A stretch of DNA of 64,000 nt from Nonomuraea spiralis (GTDB lineage Bacteria; Actinomycetota; Actinomycetes; Streptosporangiales; Streptosporangiaceae). The notes under the pieces were generated by a model. It was not told the DNA's origin. It worked only from the letters and a program-made list of their open reading frames with translations, and did not search any database. Positions 18,519-27,276 of the stretch are shown here, in pieces. A program made the translations under genes and the position numbers. The DNA is taken from assembly GCF_014648435.1 (NCBI RefSeq), contig NZ_BMRC01000019.1, positions 116,091 through 180,090 of the forward strand, in the 5' to 3' direction. Positions within the stretch are counted from its first letter, which is position 1; each line of letters begins with the position of its first letter.

Positions 18519-19369
18519 GGACGATGAAGCGGCCGGTGTTGTCCTTCTCGCGCCTCGCGGGCCGGTTCACGTCGGGCGCGCGGGTGTTGCCGGCGTTCCT
18601 GATCATCGGGGCGCAGCGGTGCGGCACGACCTCGCTCTACCGGGCGCTGGCCCAGCACCCGCTGCTGCTCAAGCCGGTCCTGCACAAAGGGGTCCACTAC
18701 TTCGACGTCGGCTACCACCGGCCCCTGTCCTGGTACCAGGCGCACTTCCCGCTGCGGGCGGGCGCGGCCCTGCTCGCCCACCGGTACGGCGGCCGGCCCC
18801 AGGCGTTCGAGTCCTCCCCCTACTACCTGTTCCATCCGCCGGCCGGGGAGCGCATCGCCGCCGACCTGCCGGGGATCAAGCTGATCGTCCTGGTCCGCGA
18901 CCCGGTCGCGCGGGCCTGCTCGGCCCACGCCCACGAGCTGGCCAGGGGCTTCGAGACCGAGTCGCACCTGGAGTCCGCCCTGGAGCTGGAGGCCGCGCGG
19001 CTGGCCGGGGCCGAGGAGAGCCTGCGCGCGTCGCCGTACTCGGAGCACCACTCCCACCGCCACCACGCGTACGTGGCCCGCGGCCGGTACGCCGACCAGC
19101 TCGACCGCCTCGAACCGCTGTTCGGCCGCGACCGCATGCTGGTGCTGGACAGCCACCGGTTCTTCGCCGAGCCGGAGTCCGTGCACGATCGTGTGCTGGA
19201 GTTCCTGGGGGTGCCGCATCTGGGATATCCGGCGTTCGAGCGGCACAACGGCAGGCCGCTGCCCAGGCCCGTGCCCGGCGTGCTGGAGCAGGCGCTCAGG
19301 GATCACTTCGAACCGTACGACGCGCGGCTGACGCGCTGGCTGGGCGGTGAGCCGTCGTGGCGCCGGTGA
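18515..19369 (+). CDS. Sulfotransferase 1 (PAPS-dependent)
   Basis: A 284-residue soluble sulfotransferase expected to transfer sulfate from PAPS to a carbohydrate hydroxyl. The 5'-phosphosulfate loop is LIIGAQRCGTTSLYRAL (29-45) and the 3'-phosphate-binding element LIVLVRDPVARACSAHAHEL lies near 125-145. The sequence resembles heparan/chondroitin-type Sulfotransfer domain proteins in bacteria. Its ATG overlaps the previous gene (ATGA) and its stop lies within the first codons of the flippase gene. Cytoplasmic location would mean sulfation before export. PAPS supply genes flank the operon on both sides. Confidence 0.9.
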   Translation: MRTMKRPVLSFSRLAGRFTSGARVLPAFLIIGAQRCGTTSLYRALAQHPLLLKPVLHKGVHYFDVGYHRPLSWYQAHFPLRAGAALLAHRYGGRPQAFESSPYYLFHPPAGERIAADLPGIKLIVLVRDPVARACSAHAHELARGFETESHLESALELEAARLAGAEESLRASPYSEHHSHRHHAYVARGRYADQLDRLEPLFGRDRMLVLDSHRFFAEPESVHDRVLEFLGVPHLGYPAFERHNGRPLPRPVPGVLEQALRDHFEPYDARLTRWLGGEPSWRR

Positions 19370-20610
19370 TGGTCCGGCGCGGGATCGCCGGACTGACCGG
19401 GGCGGGCGTGAGCGCGCTGGCGCAGTTCTCGCTCGCCGTGGTGGTGACCAGGGCGTTCAGCCCGGCGCAGGCCGGGGCGTTCTTCAGCGTGACGGCCCTG
19501 ACGCTGATGGCGGCCGGCATCGCCAAGCTGGACGCCGGGAACGGGCTGGTGTACTTCATCGCGCGGGCGAAGACCTACGACTATCGCGGCATTTCCGGAT
19601 ATTTCCGGGCGGCCGTGGTGCCGTGCGCGCTGGCCGCCTGCGGCGCCGGGGTGTTGCTGGAGCCGCGCATCGGGCTGCTGGCCTGGGCCCTGCCGGTCAT
19701 CGTGCTCGGGGACGTCGCCCTGGCCGCGACCCGCGGTTTCGGCTCGATACGTCCCACCGTGCTGCTGGACGGGGTGCTGCTGCCCGTCGCGCAGCTCGTG
19801 CTCGTCTCGTGGGCGGCGCTGGCGAAGGCTCCCGAATGGCTGCCGGCGGCCTGGGCACTGCCCTTCGTGCCGCTGCTCGTCCTGGCCCTCGCCGGGTTGC
19901 CGGGGCGCGCGCCGCGCACGCCGTACCTGCCGGGGACCGGGCGTGACCTGTGGCGGTACACCGCGCCGCGATCCGTCGCCGGCGCCATCCAGGCCGTGTT
20001 CCAGCGGCTGGACATCGTGATCGTGGCCTGGCTCGCCGGGCCGGCCCAGGCCGCGGTCTACACGGCCGCCACCCGGTTCCGCGTGGTCGGGCAGCTCGCC
20101 AACCAGGGGCTGGCGCAGGCCGTACAGGAGCGGCTGGTCAGGGCGCTGGCCGACGGGGAGCTGGGGCGGGCGCGGGAGTTGTACCAGGCCACCACGATCT
20201 GGCTGGTGCTGCTGACCTGGCCGGTGTGGCTGGGCTACGCCGTCCTCGCGCCGTGGCTGCTGCGCGTCTTCGGCCCCGCGTACGGCGCCGCCGCCCCCAT
20301 CGCCCTGGTCCTGGCCGGGACCATGCTGGTCGCGACCGCCTGCGGCATGGTGGACGTCGTCCTGACCGCCGCCGGGCACACCCTGACCAGCCTGCTCAAC
20401 CTGCTGGCCGCGATCACCTGCACCGTCGCGCTCGACCTGGTCCTGATCCCCTCCCACGGCGCGCTCGGCGCGGTCATCGGCTGGTCGTCCGGCGTGATCG
20501 TGAAGAACCTGCTGCCGCTGTGGCAACTCCACCACCGCTACGGCCTGCGCCCGTTCGGCCGCCACACCCTGGCCGCCCTGCGCCCGCGCACCTGGGCCAC
20601 GGCCGCGTGA
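19357..20610 (+). CDS. Wzx-like polysaccharide flippase (oligosaccharide flippase superfamily)
   Basis: A 417-residue membrane protein with about 12 helices of the MOP/polysaccharide transport family, predicted to flip the lipid-linked repeat unit across the membrane. The N-terminus (GLTGAGVSALAQFSLAVVVT, then AGAFFSVTAL) and the paired-helix repeat around 205-300 are typical. GTG 19357 has GGCGGTGAG 5 bases upstream; ATG 19369, which overlaps the previous stop as TGATG, is an equally good start. It overlaps the following sulfotransferase as GTGA. Together with the Wzz-like and Wzy-like genes it completes a Wzx/Wzy export set. Confidence 0.87.
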   Translation: MAPVMVRRGIAGLTGAGVSALAQFSLAVVVTRAFSPAQAGAFFSVTALTLMAAGIAKLDAGNGLVYFIARAKTYDYRGISGYFRAAVVPCALAACGAGVLLEPRIGLLAWALPVIVLGDVALAATRGFGSIRPTVLLDGVLLPVAQLVLVSWAALAKAPEWLPAAWALPFVPLLVLALAGLPGRAPRTPYLPGTGRDLWRYTAPRSVAGAIQAVFQRLDIVIVAWLAGPAQAAVYTAATRFRVVGQLANQGLAQAVQERLVRALADGELGRARELYQATTIWLVLLTWPVWLGYAVLAPWLLRVFGPAYGAAAPIALVLAGTMLVATACGMVDVVLTAAGHTLTSLLNLLAAITCTVALDLVLIPSHGALGAVIGWSSGVIVKNLLPLWQLHHRYGLRPFGRHTLAALRPRTWATAA

Positions 20611-21497
20611 ACACCCCCGTCCTCGTCACCGGCCTGCCGAGGAGCGGCACGAGCTGGGCCGGCAAGATGCTCGCCGCCGGCGGCGGCCTGGTCTACGTCA
20701 ACGAGCCGCTCAACCCGCAACACCCGCCCGGCCGCTGCCCCGGCGTGCTCCGGGCGGAGGTCGCCCACCGATTCCAGTACATCTGCGATGACAACGCCGC
20801 CGCCTGGCTGCCCGCCTTCCGCGACACCGTCGCCCTGCGCTACCACTGGCTCGCCGAGCTGCGCGCCAACCACTCCCCCTACGACCTGGCCCGCCTGGCG
20901 CGCTACGGCACCGCGTTCGCGTACGGCCGCCTGACCGGCCGCCGGGCGCTGCTGGACGACCCGTTCGCGGTGTTCTCGGCCGGCTGGTTCGCCCGGCGGC
21001 TGGGCTGCGCGGTCATCGCCCTCTTACGCGATCCCGTGTCGTTCGCCGCGAGCTGGCGCCGCCTGGGCTGGACGTTCGACGTCCGCGACCTGCTCGACCA
21101 GCCGCTCCTCGTCCGCGACCATCCCGGCGTGCTGGACCTGCGTCCCCTGGTCGGTTCCCCGGACGTACTGGCCAGGACCGCCGGTCTGTGGCGGACCGCC
21201 CGGTCGGTGCTGGCCGCCACCCCCGGCATCCTGGTCGTCTCGTACGAGTCCCTGGCACGTGACCCGGTCACCGGCTTCAGACGCCTGTACGCCCACGCGG
21301 GCCTGCCCTGGACCCCGTCCGCCGAACGCCGGATCGTACGCGCGTGCACGACGCCTTCCGGCCGGTCAGCGGCCTTCGCCTGGTCAGGTTTGTCCCGCAC
21401 GGCCTTCCGGCCGATGGACTCCCGTCAAGCCCTGACCAGCGCCGCCCGCGGCCTCACCCCGCAGGAGGCCATCCGAGTCCGCGCCCTCACCGCCTGA
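20607..21497 (+). CDS. Sulfotransferase 2
   Basis: A 296-residue soluble protein of the sulfotransferase superfamily. The 5'-phosphosulfate loop is VTGLPRSGTSWAGKML (7-22) and the 3'-phosphate site VIALLRDPVSFAASW (about 136-150). It is clearly different from sulfotransferase 1 and closer to the sulfotransferase 3/Sulfotransfer_3 group, so it likely modifies another position or sugar. GTG 20607 overlaps the flippase stop. The gene ends the plus-strand operon and converges on the WecB/TagA-type gene with an 11-base overlap and no visible terminator. Confidence 0.88.
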   Translation: MNTPVLVTGLPRSGTSWAGKMLAAGGGLVYVNEPLNPQHPPGRCPGVLRAEVAHRFQYICDDNAAAWLPAFRDTVALRYHWLAELRANHSPYDLARLARYGTAFAYGRLTGRRALLDDPFAVFSAGWFARRLGCAVIALLRDPVSFAASWRRLGWTFDVRDLLDQPLLVRDHPGVLDLRPLVGSPDVLARTAGLWRTARSVLAATPGILVVSYESLARDPVTGFRRLYAHAGLPWTPSAERRIVRACTTPSGRSAAFAWSGLSRTAFRPMDSRQALTSAARGLTPQEAIRVRALTA

Positions 21498-22407
21498 ACC
21501 GGCGCAGCAGGGAGCCGGTGAGCAGGCGTACCGCGAAGGGCAGGTCGTCCACGAGGTAGCGCCGCGCCAGCCGTCCGGGCTCGCTCACCAGCCGGAACGC
21601 CCACTCCAGCCCGGCCCGCCGCATCCACCGCGGCGCCCGCTGGACCGTCCCCGCGGCGAAGGCGATGGCCGCCCCGCACCCCACGAACCACGCCTCCGGA
21701 AGTTCCTCCCGCAGCTCGGCGATGAGCAGGTCCTGCCGGGGAAAGCCGAGGCCGACGAACACCAGGCGGGGCCGCGCCGCGACCACCCGCCGCCGCACCC
21801 GTTCCCTCCCCTCCGCCGTGGCGTCGAAGTGGTACGGCGGAGCGTGCACCCCGGCCACCTTCAGCCCCGGACGGCAGCTCCTGAGCTCGTCGGCCGCCAG
21901 CTCGGCCACGCCCGGCGGCCCGCCGAGCAGGTACACCGGCCAGCCCCGGGCCGCGGCCAGCTCGCTGAGCGACCAGATGAGGTCGGCCCCGGTGACCCGC
22001 TCGGGCAGCGGCGTGCCGAGCAGCCTGGCCGCCCACACCAGCGGCATGCCGTCGGCCACCACGATGTCGGCCGAGCGTACGAGCTCCTGGAGCGCGGGGT
22101 TGCGGGCGACGGCCCGGCAGATGTCGACGTTGGGCGTCACGATGCGACCGCCCCGCCCGGCCGCCGCCTCCCGCTCCACCCACCGCACCACGTCGGCCTC
22201 GGTGACGACGTCCACCCCGACCCCGGCCACCACCACCCGCCCCGCCCCCCTGGAACGCAGCGGAACCGAGGGGCCGTACGCCCCGCCCTCACCCGCAACC
22301 GGCGCGGGAGTCGAGGGGCCGTACACGCTGCTCCTGCTGTCGGCGGGGGCGTGGGACGGGGGCCGTTGCGCGGGGACGGCGGGGGTGCGGGTTCTCGGGG
22401 GGCTCAT
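21487..22407 (-). CDS. WecB/TagA/CpsF family glycosyltransferase
   Basis: A 306-residue GT26-type enzyme, the family that adds ManNAc, ManNAcA or glucose to polyprenyl-linked intermediates. Recognisable are the start VVVAGVGVDVVTEADVVRWV, the segment TPNVDICRAV followed by VVADGMPLVWAARLLG with the catalytic Asp, GADLIWSLSELAAARGW, and the C-terminal FVGLGFPRQDLLI. About 50 N-terminal residues are low-complexity and unusual. ATG 22407 overlaps the GT2 stop (ATGA). It is the last gene of the minus-strand operon begun by the initiating sugar transferase, so it should add the second or third sugar of the repeat unit. Confidence 0.9.
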   Translation of the reverse strand: MSPPRTRTPAVPAQRPPSHAPADSRSSVYGPSTPAPVAGEGGAYGPSVPLRSRGAGRVVVAGVGVDVVTEADVVRWVEREAAAGRGGRIVTPNVDICRAVARNPALQELVRSADIVVADGMPLVWAARLLGTPLPERVTGADLIWSLSELAAARGWPVYLLGGPPGVAELAADELRSCRPGLKVAGVHAPPYHFDATAEGRERVRRRVVAARPRLVFVGLGFPRQDLLIAELREELPEAWFVGCGAAIAFAAGTVQRAPRWMRRAGLEWAFRLVSEPGRLARRYLVDDLPFAVRLLTGSLLRRFRR

Positions 22408-23276
22408 ATGCCGCGCCCCCGCCCGTGCAGCAACCCGAGCACGGTGGCGGCCGGCACGAGCCCGGCCGCGACGGCGAGCGCGATCGGCGCGCGCGGTTCG
22501 CCCGGCCGCGCCCCCAGCGTGCGCCACGCCCACCGGACCGCCTCCCGCCGCCGCCCGAGCGCCGCGTGCGCGAAGGCGAGCTGCCCGTAGACGCGGGCCG
22601 CGCCGCGCCGGTCGAGGGCCAGCTCGGGGTGCCGGTCGAGCATCCAGTCGAGCCCGGCGATCCGGTCCGCCCAGCGCGCGGCGTAGTGGGACGAACCACC
22701 CCACCGCACCCGTACGAGCGGCCGGTCCACGTACGTGATCGGCTGCCGCCGGGCCGCGCGCAGGGCCAAGTCCCAGTCCTCGTTCTGCCCGCCGGGGGCA
22801 CTCTCGTCGGCCCACAACACCCCCCGCCGGAACAGGAACGTCGAGGAGTGCACCATCACCATGCGCGACCGCACCAGGTCGGCCACGGTCACCGTGTCCG
22901 AGCCCGCGAGCCGGACCACCCGGCGCCGCCCGTGCTCGACCTCGATGGCGCAGCTCGCGAACTCGCCCCCGCCCAGCGCCCGCACCTGGGCGGCGAGCTT
23001 GCCCGGCAACCAGAGGTCGTCGTCGTCGCAGAACGCCACGAGGTCGGTGTCGAGCGCCGCCACACCGGTGTTACGCGCCCCGGGCAGCCCAGGGGTACGG
23101 CAGTTGGCCAGCACGGGCACACCCGGCTCCCCCGCGTCGGCCCCGTCGGCGACCACGACCACGGCGACCCGGCCCGGGTAGTCCTGGGCCAGCACGGCCG
23201 CCACGGCCTCGCGCAGCGGACCGGGCCGATCGCCCCGCGTGGGGATCACCACGCCCACGGACGGCAGCGCGGTCAC
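22404..23276 (-). CDS. Family 2 glycosyltransferase
   Basis: A 290-residue GT-A fold glycosyltransferase. The N-terminus VGVVIPTRGDRPGPLREAV and LPGARNTGVAALDTD are typical, with the metal-binding acidic cluster AFCDDDDLW near residue 82. The likely catalytic Asp is in GGQNEDWDLALRA. One C-terminal hydrophobic segment (about 262-285) may anchor it to the membrane. GTG 23276 overlaps the stop of sulfotransferase 3 (GTGA) and its own stop overlaps the next ATG. The donor sugar cannot be predicted. It presumably extends the lipid-linked repeat unit. Confidence 0.88.
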   Translation of the reverse strand: MTALPSVGVVIPTRGDRPGPLREAVAAVLAQDYPGRVAVVVVADGADAGEPGVPVLANCRTPGLPGARNTGVAALDTDLVAFCDDDDLWLPGKLAAQVRALGGGEFASCAIEVEHGRRRVVRLAGSDTVTVADLVRSRMVMVHSSTFLFRRGVLWADESAPGGQNEDWDLALRAARRQPITYVDRPLVRVRWGGSSHYAARWADRIAGLDWMLDRHPELALDRRGAARVYGQLAFAHAALGRRREAVRWAWRTLGARPGEPRAPIALAVAAGLVPAATVLGLLHGRGRGI

Positions 23277-24172
23277 GCGGCCACCTCCCGGTAGCCGTAC
23301 CGCACGCGGAGGGGCCAGGTGAGCGCGGCGACCAGCCGCCGGTCACGCACCGGCAGCCCCGAACGCCACGAGTCGTCGCACCGCAACCGGATCCCCCCGA
23401 CCTGGAACCGCATCGGATTGCCGGACGCGGTGTGCGCGGGCCCGAGCAGCGCGGTCGCGCCCTCCAGGAACGGCAGGCCCGGCACATCGAGACCGAGGAA
23501 CCCGGCGAGCTCGGTCAGCGTGCGCTCCGGGTCGGCGACCAGGTCCTCGTAGCGCACCCGGGCCACCCGGGCGCCCCGGCGGGTGAGGAGTTCGAGGCCG
23601 GCGTTCTGGGCGGTCCAGTGGAGCGCCGTGCGGAACGGCCCCCACCGGGTCATCGGACGCCCGTCCTCGGGCCGCTCCACGAGCCTGCGCCAGGAGTGGG
23701 CCACGGCCCGCGGATCCCTGACGACGTGCACGACACGTACGTCCATCCCGGCCGCGACCAGGCAGTGGGCGAGCGAGGCGTGCTTGCTGGAGTCGATCAC
23801 GACGGGCGCGCCGGTCGCCTCGTAGACCCTCCGGTACGCCCGCGCGTACTCGGCCAGGTCGGGATGGGCGATCCACCCCATCCGATGGGTACGGTCCACC
23901 CGCCGCCGCAACACGAGCACCCGCTCGGCCAGCGACGGACGCCACCCGCCGAACGCCCGCTCCCCCACCCGCCGCCAGAAGTCGCAGTCGGCGAAGGCGG
24001 CCCCGCAGCCGCACGGCTCCCCGGCCAGCACGCCCCTCGACCACAGGTGGACCACCTCGCCGAGCGCCACCACGCCGGGCAGCTCCGCGAGCAGCCGCTC
24101 CAGCAGAGTGGTGCCACTTCGGCCGAGGCCCCCGAGGAAGATCACTCGGGTGGCGGTTGCGCGGTCGGTCAC
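23273..24172 (-). CDS. Sulfotransferase 3
   Basis: A 299-residue sulfotransferase. The 5'-phosphosulfate loop is FLGGLGRSGTTLLERLL (12-28) and the 3'-phosphate element is VVHVVRDPRAVAHSW; VVIDSSKHASLA is typical of this bacterial subfamily. The mid-protein CGCGAAFADCDFW has three cysteines that could bind a metal or form a disulfide. Its neighbours downstream are two glycosyltransferases overlapping by 4 bases each. A strong hairpin lies between it and cysN upstream, so it may have its own promoter within 24173-24269. The GTG start at 24172 is weakly supported. Confidence 0.9.
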   Translation of the reverse strand: MTDRATATRVIFLGGLGRSGTTLLERLLAELPGVVALGEVVHLWSRGVLAGEPCGCGAAFADCDFWRRVGERAFGGWRPSLAERVLVLRRRVDRTHRMGWIAHPDLAEYARAYRRVYEATGAPVVIDSSKHASLAHCLVAAGMDVRVVHVVRDPRAVAHSWRRLVERPEDGRPMTRWGPFRTALHWTAQNAGLELLTRRGARVARVRYEDLVADPERTLTELAGFLGLDVPGLPFLEGATALLGPAHTASGNPMRFQVGGIRLRCDDSWRSGLPVRDRRLVAALTWPLRVRYGYREVAA

Positions 24173-24269
24173 AGGGGAGGGCCTTCACGTCGCCAACACG
24201 GAATGCGACGACACTAGCGCGCAGGGTAATCAGTAGGTCAGGAAACCTCGCAAAGATCTACCGAAACAC

Positions 24270-24300
24270 GGACGGCCCGGCGGAGATCGCCGGGCCGTCC
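24270..24300 (-). terminator. Strong hairpin downstream of cysN
   Basis: Perfect 13-base stem GGACGGCCCGGCG (24270-24282) with complement at 24288-24300 and a 5-base loop, starting 17 bases after the cysN stop. This is the strongest terminator-like structure in the locus and would end or attenuate the sugar transferase-cysQ-cysD-cysN transcript before sulfotransferase 3. Confidence 0.8.
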
Positions 24301-24316
24301 AGTACGGTCGATGCGC

Positions 24317-25579
24317 TCAGTTGGCGTCGATGATCATCCCGGCGCCGACCGTGCCGTTGGTGGCCTCGTCCACGAGGATGAAGCCGCCGGTCAGCCGGTT
24401 GCGGGCGTAGTCGTCGACGAACAGCGGCTGGGTGACCCGCAGCGACACCCGGCCGATCTCGTTCAGGCCGAGCGCGGTGGCCTCCTCGTCGCGGTGCAGG
24501 CTGTTGACGTCGAGCCGGTAGTGCAGGTCGCGCACGAGGGCCCGCGCCGTACGGGTGGTGTGCTTGATCGTCAGCTTGGAGCGCGGGGCCAGTTTGAGGC
24601 CGTCGGCCATCCAGCAGACCATGGCCTCCAGATCCTGCGCCGCGTGCGGCTGGTTGTTGGGCCTGGCGATCATGTCGCCGCGCGAGACGTCGAGGTCGTC
24701 CTCGAAGCGAAGCGTGACCGACATGGGCGGGAACGCCTCCTCCACCGGCCCGTCGAACGTGTCGATCGAGGCGATCCGCGTGGTCAGCCCGGACGGCAGG
24801 TGCACGACCTCGTCGCCCGGCTTGAGCACGCCGCCCGCGACCTGGCCCGCGTAGCCGCGGTAGTCGTGGAAGGCGTGGTCGTTGGCCTTCTGGGGGCGGA
24901 TCACGTACTGGACCGGGAAACGCACGTCGACCAGGTTGCGGTCGGAGGCGATGTGCACGTTCTCCAGGTGGTGGAGCAGGGAGGTGCCGAGGTACCAGGG
25001 CATGTTCTCCGAGCGCGAGACCACGTTGTCGCCGTTGAGCGCGGAGATCGGGATGAACGTCAGGTCGGTCACGTTGAGCTTGGAGGCGAAGGAGGTGAAC
25101 TCCTCGCGGATCTCCTCGAACCGCTCCTGCGAGTAGTCGACCAGGTCCATCTTGTTCACGGCCAGCACCAGGTGCGGCACGCGGAGCAGCGAGGTCAGGA
25201 ACGCGTGCCGGCGCGACTGCTCCAGCACGCCCTTGCGCGCGTCGATGAGGATGATCGCCAGGTCGGCCGTGGAGGCGCCGGTGACCATGTTCCGGGTGTA
25301 CTGGATGTGCCCGGGTGTGTCGGCGATGATGAACTTGCGCTTGGGCGTGGCGAAGTAGCGGTAGGCCACGTCGATCGTGATGCCCTGCTCGCGCTCGGCC
25401 CGCAGGCCGTCGGTCAGCAGCGACAGGTCGGTGTACTCGGTGCCGCGGTCGCGCGAGGTGCGTTCGACCGCTTCGAGCTGGTCCTCGAAGATGGCCTTGG
25501 AGTCGAAGAGCAACCGTCCGATGAGGGTGGACTTGCCGTCGTCGACGCTTCCCGCGGTGGCAAAGCGAAGAATGTCCAT
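24317..25579 (-). CDS. cysN: Sulfate adenylyltransferase subunit 1 (GTPase)
   Basis: Regulatory GTPase subunit of the CysDN ATP sulfurylase that forms adenylyl sulfate. The 420-residue protein has the EF-Tu-like motifs GSVDDGKST (10-18), DTPGH (87-91) and NKMD (142-145), and the two beta-barrel domains. It lacks a fused APS kinase domain, which is encoded separately at 11.6-12.8 kb. ATG 25579 overlaps the cysD stop by 1 base (TGATG), the usual coupling. Here the pair lies inside a polysaccharide operon with cysQ and sulfotransferases and without cysH, pointing to PAPS supply for sulfation. Confidence 0.97.
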   Translation of the reverse strand: MDILRFATAGSVDDGKSTLIGRLLFDSKAIFEDQLEAVERTSRDRGTEYTDLSLLTDGLRAEREQGITIDVAYRYFATPKRKFIIADTPGHIQYTRNMVTGASTADLAIILIDARKGVLEQSRRHAFLTSLLRVPHLVLAVNKMDLVDYSQERFEEIREEFTSFASKLNVTDLTFIPISALNGDNVVSRSENMPWYLGTSLLHHLENVHIASDRNLVDVRFPVQYVIRPQKANDHAFHDYRGYAGQVAGGVLKPGDEVVHLPSGLTTRIASIDTFDGPVEEAFPPMSVTLRFEDDLDVSRGDMIARPNNQPHAAQDLEAMVCWMADGLKLAPRSKLTIKHTTRTARALVRDLHYRLDVNSLHRDEEATALGLNEIGRVSLRVTQPLFVDDYARNRLTGGFILVDEATNGTVGAGMIIDAN

Positions 25580-26493
25580 CAGAAGTAGCCCTCTCGCTTG
25601 CGGTCCTCCATGGCGGCCTCGGACGAGCGGTCGTCGGCCCTGGTGGCCCCCCGCTCGGTGATCCGGGTGGCCGCGATCTCTTCGATGATCTCCTCGACCG
25701 TGACGGCCTTGGACTGAACGGCGCCGGTGCAGGTCATGTCGCCGACGGTGCGGTAGCGTACGACGGCCTCGAACAGCGGCTCGTCGTCGCCGCGCGAGAC
25801 GACGTCGGAGTCGGGCAGCAACATGCCGTCGCGCTCGAACACCTTGCGGGTGTGGGAGAAGTAGATCGAGGGGATCTCGATGCCCTCACGCCGGATGTAG
25901 TCCCAGATGTCCAGCTCAGTCCAGTTGGACAGCGGGAAGACCCGGATGTGCTCGCCCTTGCGGATGCGCGAGTTGTAGAGGTTCCACAGCTCGGGGCGCT
26001 GGTTCTTCGGGTCCCACTGGCCGAAGTCGTCGCGGAAGGAGAACACGCGCTCCTTGGCGCGGGCCTTCTCCTCATCGCGCCTGGCCCCGCCGAAGACGGC
26101 GTCGAACTCGTGCTCCTCGATCCCGTCGAGCAGGGTGGTGGTCTGCAGGCGGTTGCGCGAGGCGCGCCGCCCGGTCTCCTCCACCACCCGGCCGCTGTCG
26201 ATCGACTCCTGCACGCTGGCCACGATCAGGCGCGCGCCCAGCTCCTCGGAACGGCGGTCGCGGAACTCGATGACCTCGTCGAAGTTGTGCCCGGTGTCGA
26301 CGTGCATCAGCGGGAACGGGATGGCCGCGGGCCAGAACGCCTTCTCCGCGATGCGGAGCATGACGATCGAGTCCTTGCCCCCGGAGAAGAGCAGACACGG
26401 CCGCTCGAACTCCGCCGCCACCTCGCGCATGATGTGGATGGCCTCGGCTTCGAGTACGTCGAGCTGCGACGTCGTGTAGTCGCGCTGGAGCAT
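25579..26493 (-). CDS. cysD: Sulfate adenylyltransferase subunit 2
   Basis: Catalytic subunit of ATP sulfurylase, adenylating sulfate with ATP. The 304-residue protein has the PP-loop LLFSGGKDS (34-42), FPLMHVDTGHNFDEV, GARRDEEKARAKERVFSFRD and NWTELDIWDYIRREGIEIP, all characteristic of CysD/PAPS reductase-like ATP pyrophosphatases, and ends in DRKREGYF as usual. The ATG at 26493 has GGAGG 8 bases upstream. It starts 19 bases after cysQ and is followed immediately by cysN. Confidence 0.97.
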   Translation of the reverse strand: MLQRDYTTSQLDVLEAEAIHIMREVAAEFERPCLLFSGGKDSIVMLRIAEKAFWPAAIPFPLMHVDTGHNFDEVIEFRDRRSEELGARLIVASVQESIDSGRVVEETGRRASRNRLQTTTLLDGIEEHEFDAVFGGARRDEEKARAKERVFSFRDDFGQWDPKNQRPELWNLYNSRIRKGEHIRVFPLSNWTELDIWDYIRREGIEIPSIYFSHTRKVFERDGMLLPDSDVVSRGDDEPLFEAVVRYRTVGDMTCTGAVQSKAVTVEEIIEEIAATRITERGATRADDRSSEAAMEDRKREGYF

Positions 26494-26511
26494 GGGCGCT
26501 TCCTCCGGCGG

Positions 26512-27276
26512 TTAGCGGTGCAGGTCCCGAATTCCGGCGAGCAGGGATGTCGCCAGCTCCGGTAGGGAAACCAGGATATCCGGTAGTGACGGGTCGGCTT
26601 GGTTGTAGGTCAGCTCCGAACCGTCGACCCGGCTGGCGAAGGCGCCGGCGGCCTGCGCCACGGCGACGGGGGCGGCGGAGTCCCACTCGTACTGGCCGCC
26701 GGCGTGCACGTACGCCTCGACCTCGCCGGTGAGCACCGCGGAGATCTTCGCGCCCGCCGAGCCGATCGGCACCAGGTCGGCCCCCAGCAGAAAGGCCAGC
26801 TTCTGGACGAACTCCGGCGGCCGGGTGCGGCTCACCGCGATGCGGAAGCGCCCCTTCTCGAACGCCGGCAGCGCGGGCGGCTCGGCCGTGCTCAGAGTAC
26901 GGCCCTGCGCGGGCAGCGCCACGGCGCCCGCCGTCAGCCTGCCGCGCTCCCACAACGCCACGTGGACGGCCCAGTCGGAACGGCCCTCCTCGGAGAACTC
27001 GCGGGTGCCGTCGAGGGGATCGACGATCCACACCCGCTCGGCGCCCAGCCTGCGCGGGTCGAGCCGCTCCTCGCGGGTGGCCTCCTCGGACAGGACACTG
27101 TCACTCGGACGCAAGCGCGCCAGCGCCTCCATGAGGAACACGTGCGCGGCCCGGTCGCCTTCCGCCCGCAGCGCGGCGGAGTCGCCGAACCCCGTGCGCT
27201 CGCGAACCCCCAGCAGCCGCTCGCCCGCCTCGGTCGCCAGGTCGGCGGCCACGGCGTGGTCGTCGCGAATCGTCAT
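26512..27276 (-). CDS. cysQ: 3'(2'),5'-bisphosphate nucleotidase (PAP phosphatase)
   Basis: Hydrolyses PAP, the toxic product left after sulfotransfer, to AMP. The 254-residue inositol-monophosphatase-family enzyme has the metal-binding motifs LSEEAT (62-67), VDPLDGTREF (85-94) and the C-terminal YEWDSAAPVAVAQAAG. ATG 27276 has AGGAG with a 7-base spacer and overlaps the sugar transferase stop by 1 base (TGATG); a longer frame upstream would start inside the preceding gene and is rejected. Its position between the initiating sugar transferase and cysDN ties PAP removal to polysaccharide sulfation. Confidence 0.93.
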   Translation of the reverse strand: MTIRDDHAVAADLATEAGERLLGVRERTGFGDSAALRAEGDRAAHVFLMEALARLRPSDSVLSEEATREERLDPRRLGAERVWIVDPLDGTREFSEEGRSDWAVHVALWERGRLTAGAVALPAQGRTLSTAEPPALPAFEKGRFRIAVSRTRPPEFVQKLAFLLGADLVPIGSAGAKISAVLTGEVEAYVHAGGQYEWDSAAPVAVAQAAGAFASRVDGSELTYNQADPSLPDILVSLPELATSLLAGIRDLHR

